Notes under the pieces: model-generated
Database searches by the model: none
Seen by the model: only the letters and a program-made list of their open reading frames with translations
Told to the model about the DNA's origin: nothing
Origin: Bacteroidales bacterium
GTDB lineage: Bacteria > Bacteroidota > Bacteroidia > Bacteroidales > UBA932
Direction: 5' to 3'
Length of the DNA stretch: 64,000 nt
Assembly (NCBI GenBank): GCA_015060445.1
Contig: SUYL01000039.1
Span: 1 to 64,000, forward strand
Part shown: positions 47,901-55,388 of the stretch, one piece after another
Numbering within the stretch: position 1 is the first letter of the stretch
Layout of the letters: each line of letters starts with the position of its first letter
Translations under genes and position numbers: made by a program

Positions 47901-47953
47901 GTCATAACCGTTGCCAGTACGGGGCGGCGGATACTTAGTTCTGAAATGTTCAT
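44906..47953 (-). CDS. RND-family efflux pump (AcrB/HAE1 type)
   Basis: The 1015-residue inner membrane pump begins MNISELSIRRPVLATVMTVIILLFGIIGY. It contains YPSVDNPIISVQCSYAGANADVIE, the proton-relay motif VGLVVDDAIVMTENI and the second-half QIGIIMLIGLVAKNGILIVEFANQ. Length and architecture are complete. The substrate is not predictable from sequence. It is translated nine bases after the adaptor gene. Confidence 0.95.
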   Translation of the reverse strand: MNISELSIRRPVLATVMTVIILLFGIIGYTYLGVREYPSVDNPIISVQCSYAGANADVIENQITEPLEQNINGIPGIRSLSSVSQQGSSRITVEFELSVDLETAANDVRDKVSRAQRYLPRDCDPPTVSKADADARPIIMVALQSDKRSLLELSEIADLTVKEQLQTIPDVSGVSIWGEKKYSMRLWLDPIKMSGYGITPIDIKNAVDKENVELPSGSIEGNTTELTIRTLGLMHTAQQFNNLIIKEVDGKIVRFSDVGRAELGPADIKSYMKMNGIPMIGVVVTPQPGANHIDIADAVYERMERMKKDLPEDVTYSYGFDNTRFIRASINEVKETVYVAFILVIIIIFLFLRDWRVTLVPCIVIPVSLIGAFFIMYLAGFSINVLSMLAVVLAVGLVVDDAIVMTENIYVRIERGMNPKEAGIEGAKEIFFAVISTTVTLVAVFFPIVFMEGQTGRLFREFSIVVSGSVIISSFAALTFTPMLATKLLVKSEKKNRFYQMTEPFFEGLNRIYSRSLEALLRMKWIVLPFVAIMFGLIVLLWTTIPAETAPMEDRSQININTSGAEGVTYEFMRDYTEDINRLVDSLVPDAKAVTARVWSGSGNIQVMLKDIKERDYTQMDVAEKLSQAVKKKTNARSFVQQTSSFGGRRGGMPVQYVLQTTSIEKLQEVLPTFLAKVSDNPTFQMADVNLKFSKPEVRININRDKANIMGVSTRNIAQVLQYGLSGQRMGYFYMNGKQYEILGEINRQQRNTPANLKSIYIRTDKGEMVQMDNLVDLVGGIAPPKLYRYNRFVSATISAGLAKGKTIGQGLDEMDKIAKEVLDDSFRTALSGESKEYRESSSSLMFAFVLAIVLIYLILAAQFESFKDPVIIMLTVPLAIAGALIFMYFGGVTMNIFSQIGIIMLIGLVAKNGILIVEFANQKQEAGMSKEQAIKEASMQRLRPILMTSVSTILGLLPLAFAGGEGANQRIAMGVTVVGGMLVSTVLTMYVVPAIYSYISTDRAKKAAAAALKK

Positions 47954-47961
47954 AGGGCAGG

Positions 47962-49041
47962 CTAGTCTATGTTATCCAATGTTACAGGCAATCCCATACG
48001 CAACTGGAGGGTTCCCGATACAATTACAGTATCGCCTTGTACCAGTCCGTTTGTTATCTGTACAGACTTGTCTGTCCTTATTCCCACATTTACTGTTACA
48101 GGCTGGGCCTTGCCGCTCTTGTAAAGGTACAGTTTGTCAACACCCATTTCAGGGACAATTGCCTCTGACGGTACCACAAGGGCATTCTCTATCCTCTGTT
48201 TTTCCAGATTTACTGAGGCGTATCTTCCTGCCAATGTCTCCCCCTTGATGTTGTCATATAGGGCCCTTACGGTAAGGGTGTGGGTTACAGGGTCAATTTT
48301 TGACTCTTTGGCATATACCTTGGCCTTGAACGGCTGTAGTTTGCCCGGGAGTGAGAATTCTACATTGTATCCCACCTTTACATCATCTGCATAATGCTCA
48401 GGCACTGCGAATTCTACCTTTATTGGGGATATTTTAGTGAGTTTTGCCACAACGGTAGAAGGGGAGGCGTATGAACCGGCACTTACACCCCTGAGTCCTA
48501 TTACTCCGTCAAATGGGGCACGGAGTTCTGTAAGGGCAATGTTTGCCTCTACAAGTTCTATATCTGCCTTCAGGGTAGCAAGGTCTGTCTTTACCTGCTC
48601 GTAGGCCTCCTGGCTCACCGCATCCCTTTTGAGAAGGGTGCTCTGGCGGTAAACCCTGTCTTCTGCAAGTTTTACCTGAGAGGTGAGTTTCTGCAACTGT
48701 GCCTGAAGGTGCCTGTCATTTACCTTTGCCAACAGGTCCCCTTTCTTTACAAAGGATCCCTCCTTGAAGTTGATTTCTACAATTTTTCCTGATGTTTCAA
48801 AAGAGAGGTCAACCTCTTCGTCGGGAAGCAAACTTCCATTAATGAAAATTTCATCCGAAAGAGTCTGAGGTTTAACAACAATCGCATTCACGTTAAGGAT
48901 GTTCTTGTTAGTCTTTCCCTTTGAAATTTTGTCCGCGGCAGAAAGTTCTTTATTCTCTTTAGGGAGCGAAGAATATATGCCCCAGGCCGCCAATGAAACA
49001 AGGATCAGTGCTACCAATCCCCACTTTGCTTTTTTATTCAT
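47962..49041 (-). CDS. RND periplasmic adaptor (membrane fusion protein)
   Basis: The 359-residue protein has an N-terminal membrane anchor (WGLVALILVSLAAWGIYSSL) without a lipobox. It has a lipoyl half (ETSGKIVEINFKEGSFVKKGDLLAKV), an alpha hairpin (LQKLTSQVKLAEDRVYRQSTLLKRDAVSQEAYEQVK), then the return lipoyl (ELRAPFDGVIGLRGVSAGSY) and beta-barrel. It is first of the three pump genes and is separated from the TonB receptor gene by a terminator. Confidence 0.94.
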   Translation of the reverse strand: MNKKAKWGLVALILVSLAAWGIYSSLPKENKELSAADKISKGKTNKNILNVNAIVVKPQTLSDEIFINGSLLPDEEVDLSFETSGKIVEINFKEGSFVKKGDLLAKVNDRHLQAQLQKLTSQVKLAEDRVYRQSTLLKRDAVSQEAYEQVKTDLATLKADIELVEANIALTELRAPFDGVIGLRGVSAGSYASPSTVVAKLTKISPIKVEFAVPEHYADDVKVGYNVEFSLPGKLQPFKAKVYAKESKIDPVTHTLTVRALYDNIKGETLAGRYASVNLEKQRIENALVVPSEAIVPEMGVDKLYLYKSGKAQPVTVNVGIRTDKSVQITNGLVQGDTVIVSGTLQLRMGLPVTLDNID

Positions 49042-49075
49042 GTCTTTTAGGTTAAATGGAACGGTTTTTTACTAC

Positions 49076-49104
49076 AAAAAAAGTGCCCTCTGAGGGCACT
49101 TTTT
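49076..49104. terminator. Bidirectional terminator between TonB receptor and efflux genes
   Basis: AAAAAGTGCCC and GGGCACTTTTT enclose TCTGA, with A and T tracts on both sides. It partly isolates the receptor from the pump operon, so the pump needs its own promoter or readthrough. Confidence 0.88.
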
Positions 49105-49123
49105 CTATAAGTTTTCAACAATT

Positions 49124-51499
49124 TTATAGTTGGAATGACAGTGTAACACCATATTCCACCGGATTGCCCTGTGAGTAAAAAGCATTTCCTACAGATACAA
49201 AGTAGAATGCATTGTAGTTGGCGTCATTGAGGTTCTTGCTCCACAATTCCAATGAGAATTTTCCTTTCTCTACATATACTGATGCGTTCAGAAGTGAGTA
49301 GAATTTCTGTGAGTTGAGGTTTGCCTCGTCCCACCATATTTTGCCAATTCCGTTGTAACCCAATCTGAGTTGAATCTTGTCTGCCAGTTTGCCTGCATTC
49401 CAGAATGTGTATGAAGCGTTGGCGGCCAGGGTGTTCTGGGGTACATATGGTACGTAATTGTTCTTGTAATTGTTTATACCGTCATCATATTTTACGAATT
49501 TGGCTGATGTGTGGCCGTAAGAAATGCCAAGCCTAAATGCCGGGGTAATTTGTGCATCCAATGCAATCTCCCCTCCAATGCTCTTTGTCTTTCCGGCATT
49601 TGTCATCATGCGTCCTGTAGTTTTGCCGTCGGGAAAAATGGTAAGTTGCTGGTCTGTGCAGTCTATGTAGAAAAGTGCTGCATCTGCATTCAATTTCCCC
49701 TCCAGCAGGGTAAGGTGTGTCCCCACTTCGTAGTTCCAACTGTACTCCGGCTTGTATGTGATTACCTTATCTACAGGGTAGTTTGGTGATGTCGCACCTC
49801 CTGGCATTCCTCCTCCCATAGAACCTAAGGCTCCACCGGACTTCTCCATAAGGTCTGCCATAAGATCTGATTTAAGTTGGTTCTGCAGGATGTCCGAGAA
49901 TATCTGTGTATTGAACCCTCCTGCCTTGAAACCGCGGGTAATTGTGGCATAGAGATTCCCTTTCTTGCCCAATGAGTACTGGAGCCCGAATTTTGGAAGC
50001 ACCTCAAACCAGTGCTCAGACAATTTGTCATCCATTGTTGTGTTTACCCCGCTCTCTACCTTAATCTCTCTTGGCGGCATCATAGGATGCATCTGTATCC
50101 TCATGCTGTATATGTAGTCCACAGAACTGTTGCACAGATAATTGAGAGAGGCCTCTTCATAATCGAGCCTCAAGCCTGCGGTAAAGGTGAACTTTCCTGC
50201 CGAGAGTTGCGACTGGTGGTACAGGGCTGCACCTTTTACAGGCATCTCAAATTTGCTGGAGAGGTCGAACTCATCCTGGACAAACTGCAATCTGGCAGTA
50301 TTCATTGGTGCCGGCATCCCCTGGAACATCCCATTGATTCCTCCAAGAATGAGGTTGTTGATACCATCTTTTTTAAATCTTACAGGGGCGTCCATATCCA
50401 TATCCTTGTAGAATAGGGTTACACCTGTAAGCCATTGCCATTTGCGGTTTTCCTGATTCCTCTTGATAGTGAAATCCTGGGTAACGGTATTCTCATGCTG
50501 GGCCTGCTTGAGGGTGAACATGCTCGCCGGAGTGAAGTCCTGGTCAAGAGTCATGCAGTCATCCAGATATTGCCATGATGTTACGCTGGAGAGGGTGTGT
50601 TTTCCGGTGCTGTAATTAATGGCAAGTCCGTTGGATACGGTTGTCCGTTCATAACCGCACTCGTCATTGTAATTTACCGGCTCAAGGATGTTGTTTGCTG
50701 AATTGTAAAGCCTGTATGCATATCCTCCCTGATCCACCTTCACAAAGAAGAAGGAGTTGTCTATTGTAAGTCTGCTGTTTGGGGTATAGATGAATCTGAA
50801 TCTTCCACTTGCACTCTCCTCATCATCACACTTTTCACCGGTATATTCATTGGTAAAGAATCCCCCTCTGCTGAGATAGTTTCCCCCTACGCTCACTGCC
50901 ACCTTTTCGCATGGCTTCATGTATACAGAGCCTTTAATGCTGTAGGTGTCTCCACTGCTGTATCCGGCTGAAACCCTTGCCCCCTGATACACTTTTGGGG
51001 AGAGAGTATATACATTTATTATACCACCTGTGGTGTTACGCCCGTAAAGGGTACTTTGCGGTCCTCGGAGTACTTCTATACGCATTATGTCCCACAAGTC
51101 TGTATCAAATCCGTTTTTGTTCAGATATGGGATATTGTCTACATACATCCCTATTGCAGGGTGGTCAATCCTGCTGCCCAAGCCCCTTATATAAATGGAA
51201 GAGGTCATTTTGGAGCCGTAATTTGGGATATGGAGGTTTGGTATCTGCATTGAAGCGTCGTGCAGCGACACTACCTGCCTCCGTTCAATCTCTCCAAGTT
51301 TGATTGTGGTAGAGGAGAGGGGATCTTCCCTCAGGTTATTCTTCTGCTTCATTTTGGCCACTACTGCCACTTCCGATAGGACTGTTATTGTGTCTTTTTT
51401 GTTTTCTGCTGCTGTGTGGGTATCACCTGCCGCAAAAGATGGCACTGAGGCGGTTACTGCGAGTGCCCAGATAAGGATTCTTCTGTACATTTTATCCAT
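49124..51499 (-). CDS. TonB-dependent outer membrane receptor
   Basis: The 791-residue protein has a signal peptide (to SFAAG), a plug domain (LREDPLSSTTIKLGEIERRQVVSLHDASMQIPNLHIPNYG, SSIYIRGLGSRIDHPAIGMYVD, RIEVLRGPQSTLYGRNTTGGIINV) and a 22-strand-type barrel ending VGNAFYSQGNPVEYGVTLSFQL. There is no carboxypeptidase-like N-terminal domain and no adjacent SusD, so it is a siderophore/cobalamin-type rather than glycan-type receptor. The substrate is not determined. It follows the AraC gene by 78 bases and precedes the efflux set. Confidence 0.92.
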   Translation of the reverse strand: MDKMYRRILIWALAVTASVPSFAAGDTHTAAENKKDTITVLSEVAVVAKMKQKNNLREDPLSSTTIKLGEIERRQVVSLHDASMQIPNLHIPNYGSKMTSSIYIRGLGSRIDHPAIGMYVDNIPYLNKNGFDTDLWDIMRIEVLRGPQSTLYGRNTTGGIINVYTLSPKVYQGARVSAGYSSGDTYSIKGSVYMKPCEKVAVSVGGNYLSRGGFFTNEYTGEKCDDEESASGRFRFIYTPNSRLTIDNSFFFVKVDQGGYAYRLYNSANNILEPVNYNDECGYERTTVSNGLAINYSTGKHTLSSVTSWQYLDDCMTLDQDFTPASMFTLKQAQHENTVTQDFTIKRNQENRKWQWLTGVTLFYKDMDMDAPVRFKKDGINNLILGGINGMFQGMPAPMNTARLQFVQDEFDLSSKFEMPVKGAALYHQSQLSAGKFTFTAGLRLDYEEASLNYLCNSSVDYIYSMRIQMHPMMPPREIKVESGVNTTMDDKLSEHWFEVLPKFGLQYSLGKKGNLYATITRGFKAGGFNTQIFSDILQNQLKSDLMADLMEKSGGALGSMGGGMPGGATSPNYPVDKVITYKPEYSWNYEVGTHLTLLEGKLNADAALFYIDCTDQQLTIFPDGKTTGRMMTNAGKTKSIGGEIALDAQITPAFRLGISYGHTSAKFVKYDDGINNYKNNYVPYVPQNTLAANASYTFWNAGKLADKIQLRLGYNGIGKIWWDEANLNSQKFYSLLNASVYVEKGKFSLELWSKNLNDANYNAFYFVSVGNAFYSQGNPVEYGVTLSFQL

Positions 51500-51514
51500 T
51501 GTTTGTTATGGATG

Positions 51515-51522
51515 CAAATGTA
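51515..51522 (-). promoter_or_regulatory. Candidate -7 box for the TonB receptor gene
   Basis: TACATTTG on the minus strand matches TAnnTTTG, 15 bases before the start. A CTTCCCGACA copy lies at 51533-51542 beside it. Confidence 0.55.
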
Positions 51523-51577
51523 CACACCTCTTCTTCCCGACATTATAATGTAAAAATCAGAAATTAGGATAAATCAA

Positions 51578-52564
51578 TCATTTTTGCCTGTATTCAGACG
51601 GAGTCATCCCTTCATGCTGCCTGAACTTCCTTGCAAAGTACGACTGGTCCATAATTCCCACCCTGGCAGCAATCTCACCCAAAGGGAGGTCTGTCCCCTT
51701 GAGAAGAAGCCTTGCTTCCTGTATTATAGCCTCCTCAATCCATACAGAAGTGGATTTCCCGGTAGCCCCTTTTACCACCTTGTTGAGGTGGTTGGGGGTG
51801 ACACCCAATTTGCGGGCATACTCCGCTACAGGGAGATTGCGGTTGCCGTCCCCCTTGAAGAGTTCATTGAGGAACCTGTTGCATATGCCGTTGTTGTGGC
51901 TGATGACTTCAGTAATGGTGCTACGGTATATCACATCCGCCTCTGCAAGTATCGCTGTAAGGTATGCTTTTATAATTTCAGCATTGGGATGTGGTGAGGT
52001 ATATTCCTCGTAAATGCGGTCGAACAGGGGAATTTGTCGGGAGAAAGCCTCTTCCCCCAACTCAATTTTAGGTGACCCCCAGATTCGGAGAAAATCATAT
52101 TTGGCAATGGCATTTTCTGATGCATTTGCTCCCGATATGAATGAGGTGTTGAACCCTCCCATATATCCTGTAGCGTTCTCAAAGTATTTTATGGAGAATA
52201 CTTGCCCTGCCGGAATGACAACCAGTTCATGCTCCTTTATGAGGTAAGTTTTTCCACCTATCTCTACCAGTACTGTGCCGCTGAGAAGGAAAAAGAAACA
52301 GTGGATAGGGGAGCGGGTAGGGGTAGAATTGCCACCGTGGTGTGGGGTTGTGGGGTGTACCGGCATCTGGTGTGATGCACCGTCGTGGTATGCCGGTGTG
52401 TTGTGGTGAGGTGCTGCGCTGGGGTGCGCTGGGATATGATGTACCGGTATCTGGTGGGTTGCACCATGGTACGTTGGTGTGCTGGGGTATTCTGCCGGGT
52501 GAGCGGGCCGTTGATGCGCTTGCGCCCCTCCGAGTTTCCTTATTATGAATGATTCCCTGTTCAT
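51578..52564 (-). CDS. AraC-family regulator with His/Pro-rich repeat insert
   Basis: The 328-residue protein has a cupin-like sensor (FFFLLSGTVLVEIGGKTYLIKEHELVVIPAGQ) and a C-terminal AraC double HTH (LPVAEYARKLGVTPNHLNKVVKGATGKS, then LPLGEIAARVGIMDQSYFARKFRQHEGMTPSEYRQK). Between RESFIIRKLGG and PIHCFFF lies an insert of about 70 residues made of HQIPVH/HQMPVH and Pro-His runs, encoded by an imperfect repeat of about 84 bases. It probably controls the downstream TonB receptor and perhaps the pump. The -7 box lies only four bases before ATG. Confidence 0.88.
   Translation of the reverse strand: MNRESFIIRKLGGAQAHQRPAHPAEYPSTPTYHGATHQIPVHHIPAHPSAAPHHNTPAYHDGASHQMPVHPTTPHHGGNSTPTRSPIHCFFFLLSGTVLVEIGGKTYLIKEHELVVIPAGQVFSIKYFENATGYMGGFNTSFISGANASENAIAKYDFLRIWGSPKIELGEEAFSRQIPLFDRIYEEYTSPHPNAEIIKAYLTAILAEADVIYRSTITEVISHNNGICNRFLNELFKGDGNRNLPVAEYARKLGVTPNHLNKVVKGATGKSTSVWIEEAIIQEARLLLKGTDLPLGEIAARVGIMDQSYFARKFRQHEGMTPSEYRQK
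52318..52505. repeat. GT/GC-rich imperfect repeat inside the AraC gene
   Basis: TGTACCGGCATCTGGTG (about 52356) recurs as TGTACCGGTATCTGGTG (about 52440), an 84-base period (28 codons), with shorter internal echoes. The frame is kept through the whole array. Confidence 0.8.
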
Positions 52565-52568
52565 GGCG

Positions 52569-52576
52569 CAAAATTA
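52569..52576 (-). promoter_or_regulatory. Candidate -7 box of the AraC gene
   Basis: TAATTTTG on the minus strand matches TAnnTTTG; CGCC then the ATG follow, implying a leaderless message. Confidence 0.5.
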
Positions 52577-52651
52577 GGAAAAATCACTCATTTAAATGCA
52601 TTTATGTAACAGGTATTACTGTAATGTGCGTTACATAAGGTAATCTGGATG

Positions 52652-52790
52652 GTGGCTGTGCATTTCCTTTGCCCCAGCGGGATTGGGGCTGTGCATTTCC
52701 TTTGCCCCGGCGGGATTGGGGCTCCGCCATTACCTTTCCGCTTCTTCGGGATTTGGGCTCCGCCATTCCCTTTCCGCTTGCCGCGGGGGC
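52652..52790. repeat. 33-bp GC-rich tandem repeat
   Basis: Two near-perfect copies of a 33-base unit (GTGCATTTCCTTTGCCCC then GGCGGGATTGGGGCT) are followed by two diverged copies (CCGCCATTACCTTTCCGC and on). It lies between the AraC gene and the palindrome beside tRNA-Gly. No gene is supported. Confidence 0.85.
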
Positions 52791-52794
52791 GCTT

Positions 52795-52923
52795 TCAAGA
52801 AAACCGGATGTGCTGGCGCACCTCCTTTTTTGTATCCATACGGCCCCTTCTGCAAGCGAACTTGCATCGGTCCCGTACGGATACAAAAAACGGATGATTT
52901 GCATCATCCGTCGGTTTTCTTGA
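52795..52923. repeat. 129-base imperfect palindrome downstream of tRNA-Gly
   Basis: TCAAGAAAACCG (52795-52806) pairs with CGGTTTTCTTGA (52912-52923). Inside, TTTTTTGTATCC-A-TACGG (52826-52843) pairs with 52873-52890 with one mismatch, and TGCAAG-CGAA-CTTGCA forms the tip. The tRNA-Gly terminator hairpin lies within the right arm. The function beyond termination is unknown. Confidence 0.75.
52884..52911 (-). terminator. tRNA-Gly terminator
   Basis: On the minus strand CGGATGAT and ATCATCCG form a stem around TGCA or TTGC bases, followed by six T. It lies 12 bases after the tRNA. Confidence 0.85.
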
Positions 52924-52995
52924 GCGGAAAACGGGATTCGAACCCGCGGCCCTCAGCTTGGGAAGCTGATGCTCTACCAACTGAGCTATTTCCGC
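52923..52995 (-). tRNA. tRNA-Gly (CCC)
   Basis: On the minus strand the acceptor stem is GCGGAAA with TTTCCGC, the D arm GCTCAGTTGGTAGAGC, the anticodon loop TTCCCAA between TCAGC and GCTGA (anticodon CCC), and the T arm GCGGGTTCGAATCCCGT. The discriminator is T. CCA is not encoded. Confidence 0.95.
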
Positions 52996-53006
52996 AATTG
53001 TGGATG

Positions 53007-53037
53007 CAAATGTAAGAACTTTTTGTTTCGTTTCAAA
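53007..53037 (-). promoter_or_regulatory. Consensus promoter of tRNA-Gly
   Basis: On the minus strand TTTG, exactly 19 bases, then TACATTTG, with the tRNA 11 bases on. This is the full Bacteroidota housekeeping promoter. Confidence 0.8.
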
Positions 53038-53051
53038 GTGTGTGGCCCATT

Positions 53052-54296
53052 TTATTTAACACGCATTGTGGTGGCAGGGTTTATTTTTCCTATAAAAAGT
53101 GTGGGGAGGAGCATTACCAGCATTATTGTTGCAAATGCCACAAGGTTCATTGTGAGTATCTGTGTCCATTCTATTGAGATTGGGACATAGGAGACAAAGT
53201 AGTTTTCCGGGTTGAGTGAGATGATCCGGAGTTTTGCCTGGGCAAGGCAGATAAGGAGTGCAGAGGTGTTGCCTGCAAGCATTCCCTGCAATACGGTTAT
53301 GGCGGCTTTGGTGAGGAATACTCTGGATACAGCGCCATTGCTCATTCCCAGGGCCTTGAGGAGCCCTATCTGGGAGATCCTTTCAAACAGCATTATAAGC
53401 AGTGCCGATATCATGTTGAACCCGGCTACGGCCATCATCAGGGCCAGTATTATCAGTACATTCAAATCCAGGAGGTTCAGCCAGTCATAGAAAATGTAGT
53501 ATTTCTCCTGCAATGAGGTTGCGGCTACGGAGGTGTCTTCTTCGGTTGTGTTCATGTATATGGCCTCTTCCAGTGCGTCTGCTGTTTCATCTGACCATTC
53601 TGCCCCTTTTCTGAGCATTATTTCATATCCCCCTACCGTTCCGTTCCATCCGTTGAGCCGGGTTGTCTGGCGGATGTCTGCAATTGCCAGGTATTTGTCA
53701 ATCTCCTGCAGTTGGGCGTCAAATATTCCTGTTATTTCAAATCTGCGCACCCTTGCCTGTTCTCCGGCAAAATATGCTGTAGCCTTGTCTCCAACTTTGT
53801 ATTGGAGTGCCTGGGCAAGGGATTTTGAAATCATAATTCCATTTGATGCCCTTTTCCCTTTGAAAGAAGGCACCTCTCCTGCAATCAGGTGCCTTTCGTA
53901 GAAATTGAGATTGTATGTAGAATCCACCCCCTTGAGTATCAGCCCGCTTATATCATTTTCCCCCTTTAGGATACCCTGGGAGTATGTAACTCCATTTATA
54001 CTCCCGACAAATGGGAGATTTTCCAGTTCTTCCAGATAGGAGAGGGGATAGTTTACCGGTTTTGATGTGCCTGTAATCTCTTCCCCAAGGGCTGCGAGTG
54101 TGATGTCGGCGGAGTAGCCTCTGGCCTTTTCAAGTATTTCATCTCTGAATCCGTTGGCAACGGCGCAGGCTACAACAATTACGGCAATGCTTATGGCTAC
54201 CGAGAGTACGGAGATCCTGCTCCCCATTCTGCTCAGTTTACCGGTGGTATCAGCCTTGCTGCCTATCCTTTTTGCCAAAAACAGATTCAGTCCCAT
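53052..54296 (-). CDS. LolC/LolE-like ABC transporter permease
   Basis: The 414-residue protein has a MacB-type periplasmic domain between the first membrane segment (ISVLSVAISIAVIVVACAVANGF) and the FtsX-like C-terminal three spans (NVLIILALMMAVAGFNMISALLIMLFERISQIGLLKALGMSN). This fits lipoprotein release or a related envelope transport role. The ATPase partner is not in the window. It is last in the murein-recycling cluster, three bases after the MltF-like gene. Confidence 0.88.
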   Translation of the reverse strand: MGLNLFLAKRIGSKADTTGKLSRMGSRISVLSVAISIAVIVVACAVANGFRDEILEKARGYSADITLAALGEEITGTSKPVNYPLSYLEELENLPFVGSINGVTYSQGILKGENDISGLILKGVDSTYNLNFYERHLIAGEVPSFKGKRASNGIMISKSLAQALQYKVGDKATAYFAGEQARVRRFEITGIFDAQLQEIDKYLAIADIRQTTRLNGWNGTVGGYEIMLRKGAEWSDETADALEEAIYMNTTEEDTSVAATSLQEKYYIFYDWLNLLDLNVLIILALMMAVAGFNMISALLIMLFERISQIGLLKALGMSNGAVSRVFLTKAAITVLQGMLAGNTSALLICLAQAKLRIISLNPENYFVSYVPISIEWTQILTMNLVAFATIMLVMLLPTLFIGKINPATTMRVK

Positions 54297-54299
54297 GTA

Positions 54300-55388
54300 T
54301 TATTGCTTTACGGTCTGGCAATATTGCCCGTACCTTTCCAGAATAAGTTCAACGAATTTAAGTGTCTCCCCTCCATTGAAACGGCCCAGTTTTACCACAT
54401 CACTCTTGTAGTGCTCCTCCTCCTTCATTAGTGGAATTACAGCGGCAAGATTATCCCATACAAGAGGATCCAGCCCTTTTTCTTTGGCAAGTGCCATACA
54501 ATCTTCAAGACGTCCTTCTCCACAGTTGTATGCGGCCAGGGTGAGTTTTATCAGATTTGTAGAATCTGCTCCGGCTCTACTGTACAATTTCTGCAGCCGT
54601 GCCAGATGTGATATGCCGGCCTTTATGTTCTGCTCCGGACTGTATATGTCATCTATGCCGTATGTCTTTGCAACAGCCTCCTTAATCTGCATGAGCCCTA
54701 TGGCTCCGCGGCTTGAACTTACCCCCATCTTGAACTTGGACTCCTGGTATATGAGTGAGCATATGAGCCTCCAGTCCCATCCTACAATGTGGGCATATTT
54801 CTTTACATATATGTCGTATGGAGATATGGTTGTCCTGGAAATTGGGGCCCCGTTCCGGTCCTGTATCCTGTAACTTTTATGGTACCGTTGTGTATGGCTG
54901 TAATCCTGTGTCTGCTTGAAGTATGGGAACCAGTAGTTGAGAGTCTGCACTATGTTGTAGTTCTCCTTCTTTACAACGCATACATTTTCCCTGCTGTCCA
55001 GGATTGAACTCGAAACTACCTCGTCTGCAAAGATGTTGGGAACAGTATCCTTTTCGGAGTTCAGGACCAGCATATCTATTTTTCCTGTTATCAATTGCAC
55101 CCATTGCTGCATGGCGTTCTGCTCTACAATGTTAAGGTTTATCTCGCAACGCTGGTGCTGTTTGAACTTGTCAAACAGTTCGTACAGGTACCCTATGTTG
55201 TATCCGCTGGAACGAAGTGTCTTGTCGAGCATTATTGAGCATGTGAGGGTGTCACCGGCAAACAGCAAAGGGGAGGGGACATCAGCCTTTTCAGCCTCCC
55301 ATCTGGGGAAAGAGAAAAGGGAGAATGTCAGTACAAACGTAAGGGTGTACTGGAAATATCTGTTCCTCCAAAATCTGCCCATAGGCAC
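54300..55388 (-). CDS. MltF-like lytic transglycosylase
   Basis: The 362-residue protein has an N-terminal hydrophobic signal or anchor, a solute-binding-like domain at about 45-190 (TLTCSIMLDKTLRSSGYNIGYLYELF), and a C-terminal SLT domain with the catalytic Glu in SLIYQESKFKMGVSSSRGAIGLMQI and AAYNCGEGRLEDC. This is the MltF order. It cuts peptidoglycan to 1,6-anhydroMurNAc products, the substrate class recycled by the AmgK/MurU-like proteins encoded upstream in the same run. Confidence 0.92.
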   Translation of the reverse strand: MPMGRFWRNRYFQYTLTFVLTFSLFSFPRWEAEKADVPSPLLFAGDTLTCSIMLDKTLRSSGYNIGYLYELFDKFKQHQRCEINLNIVEQNAMQQWVQLITGKIDMLVLNSEKDTVPNIFADEVVSSSILDSRENVCVVKKENYNIVQTLNYWFPYFKQTQDYSHTQRYHKSYRIQDRNGAPISRTTISPYDIYVKKYAHIVGWDWRLICSLIYQESKFKMGVSSSRGAIGLMQIKEAVAKTYGIDDIYSPEQNIKAGISHLARLQKLYSRAGADSTNLIKLTLAAYNCGEGRLEDCMALAKEKGLDPLVWDNLAAVIPLMKEEEHYKSDVVKLGRFNGGETLKFVELILERYGQYCQTVKQ

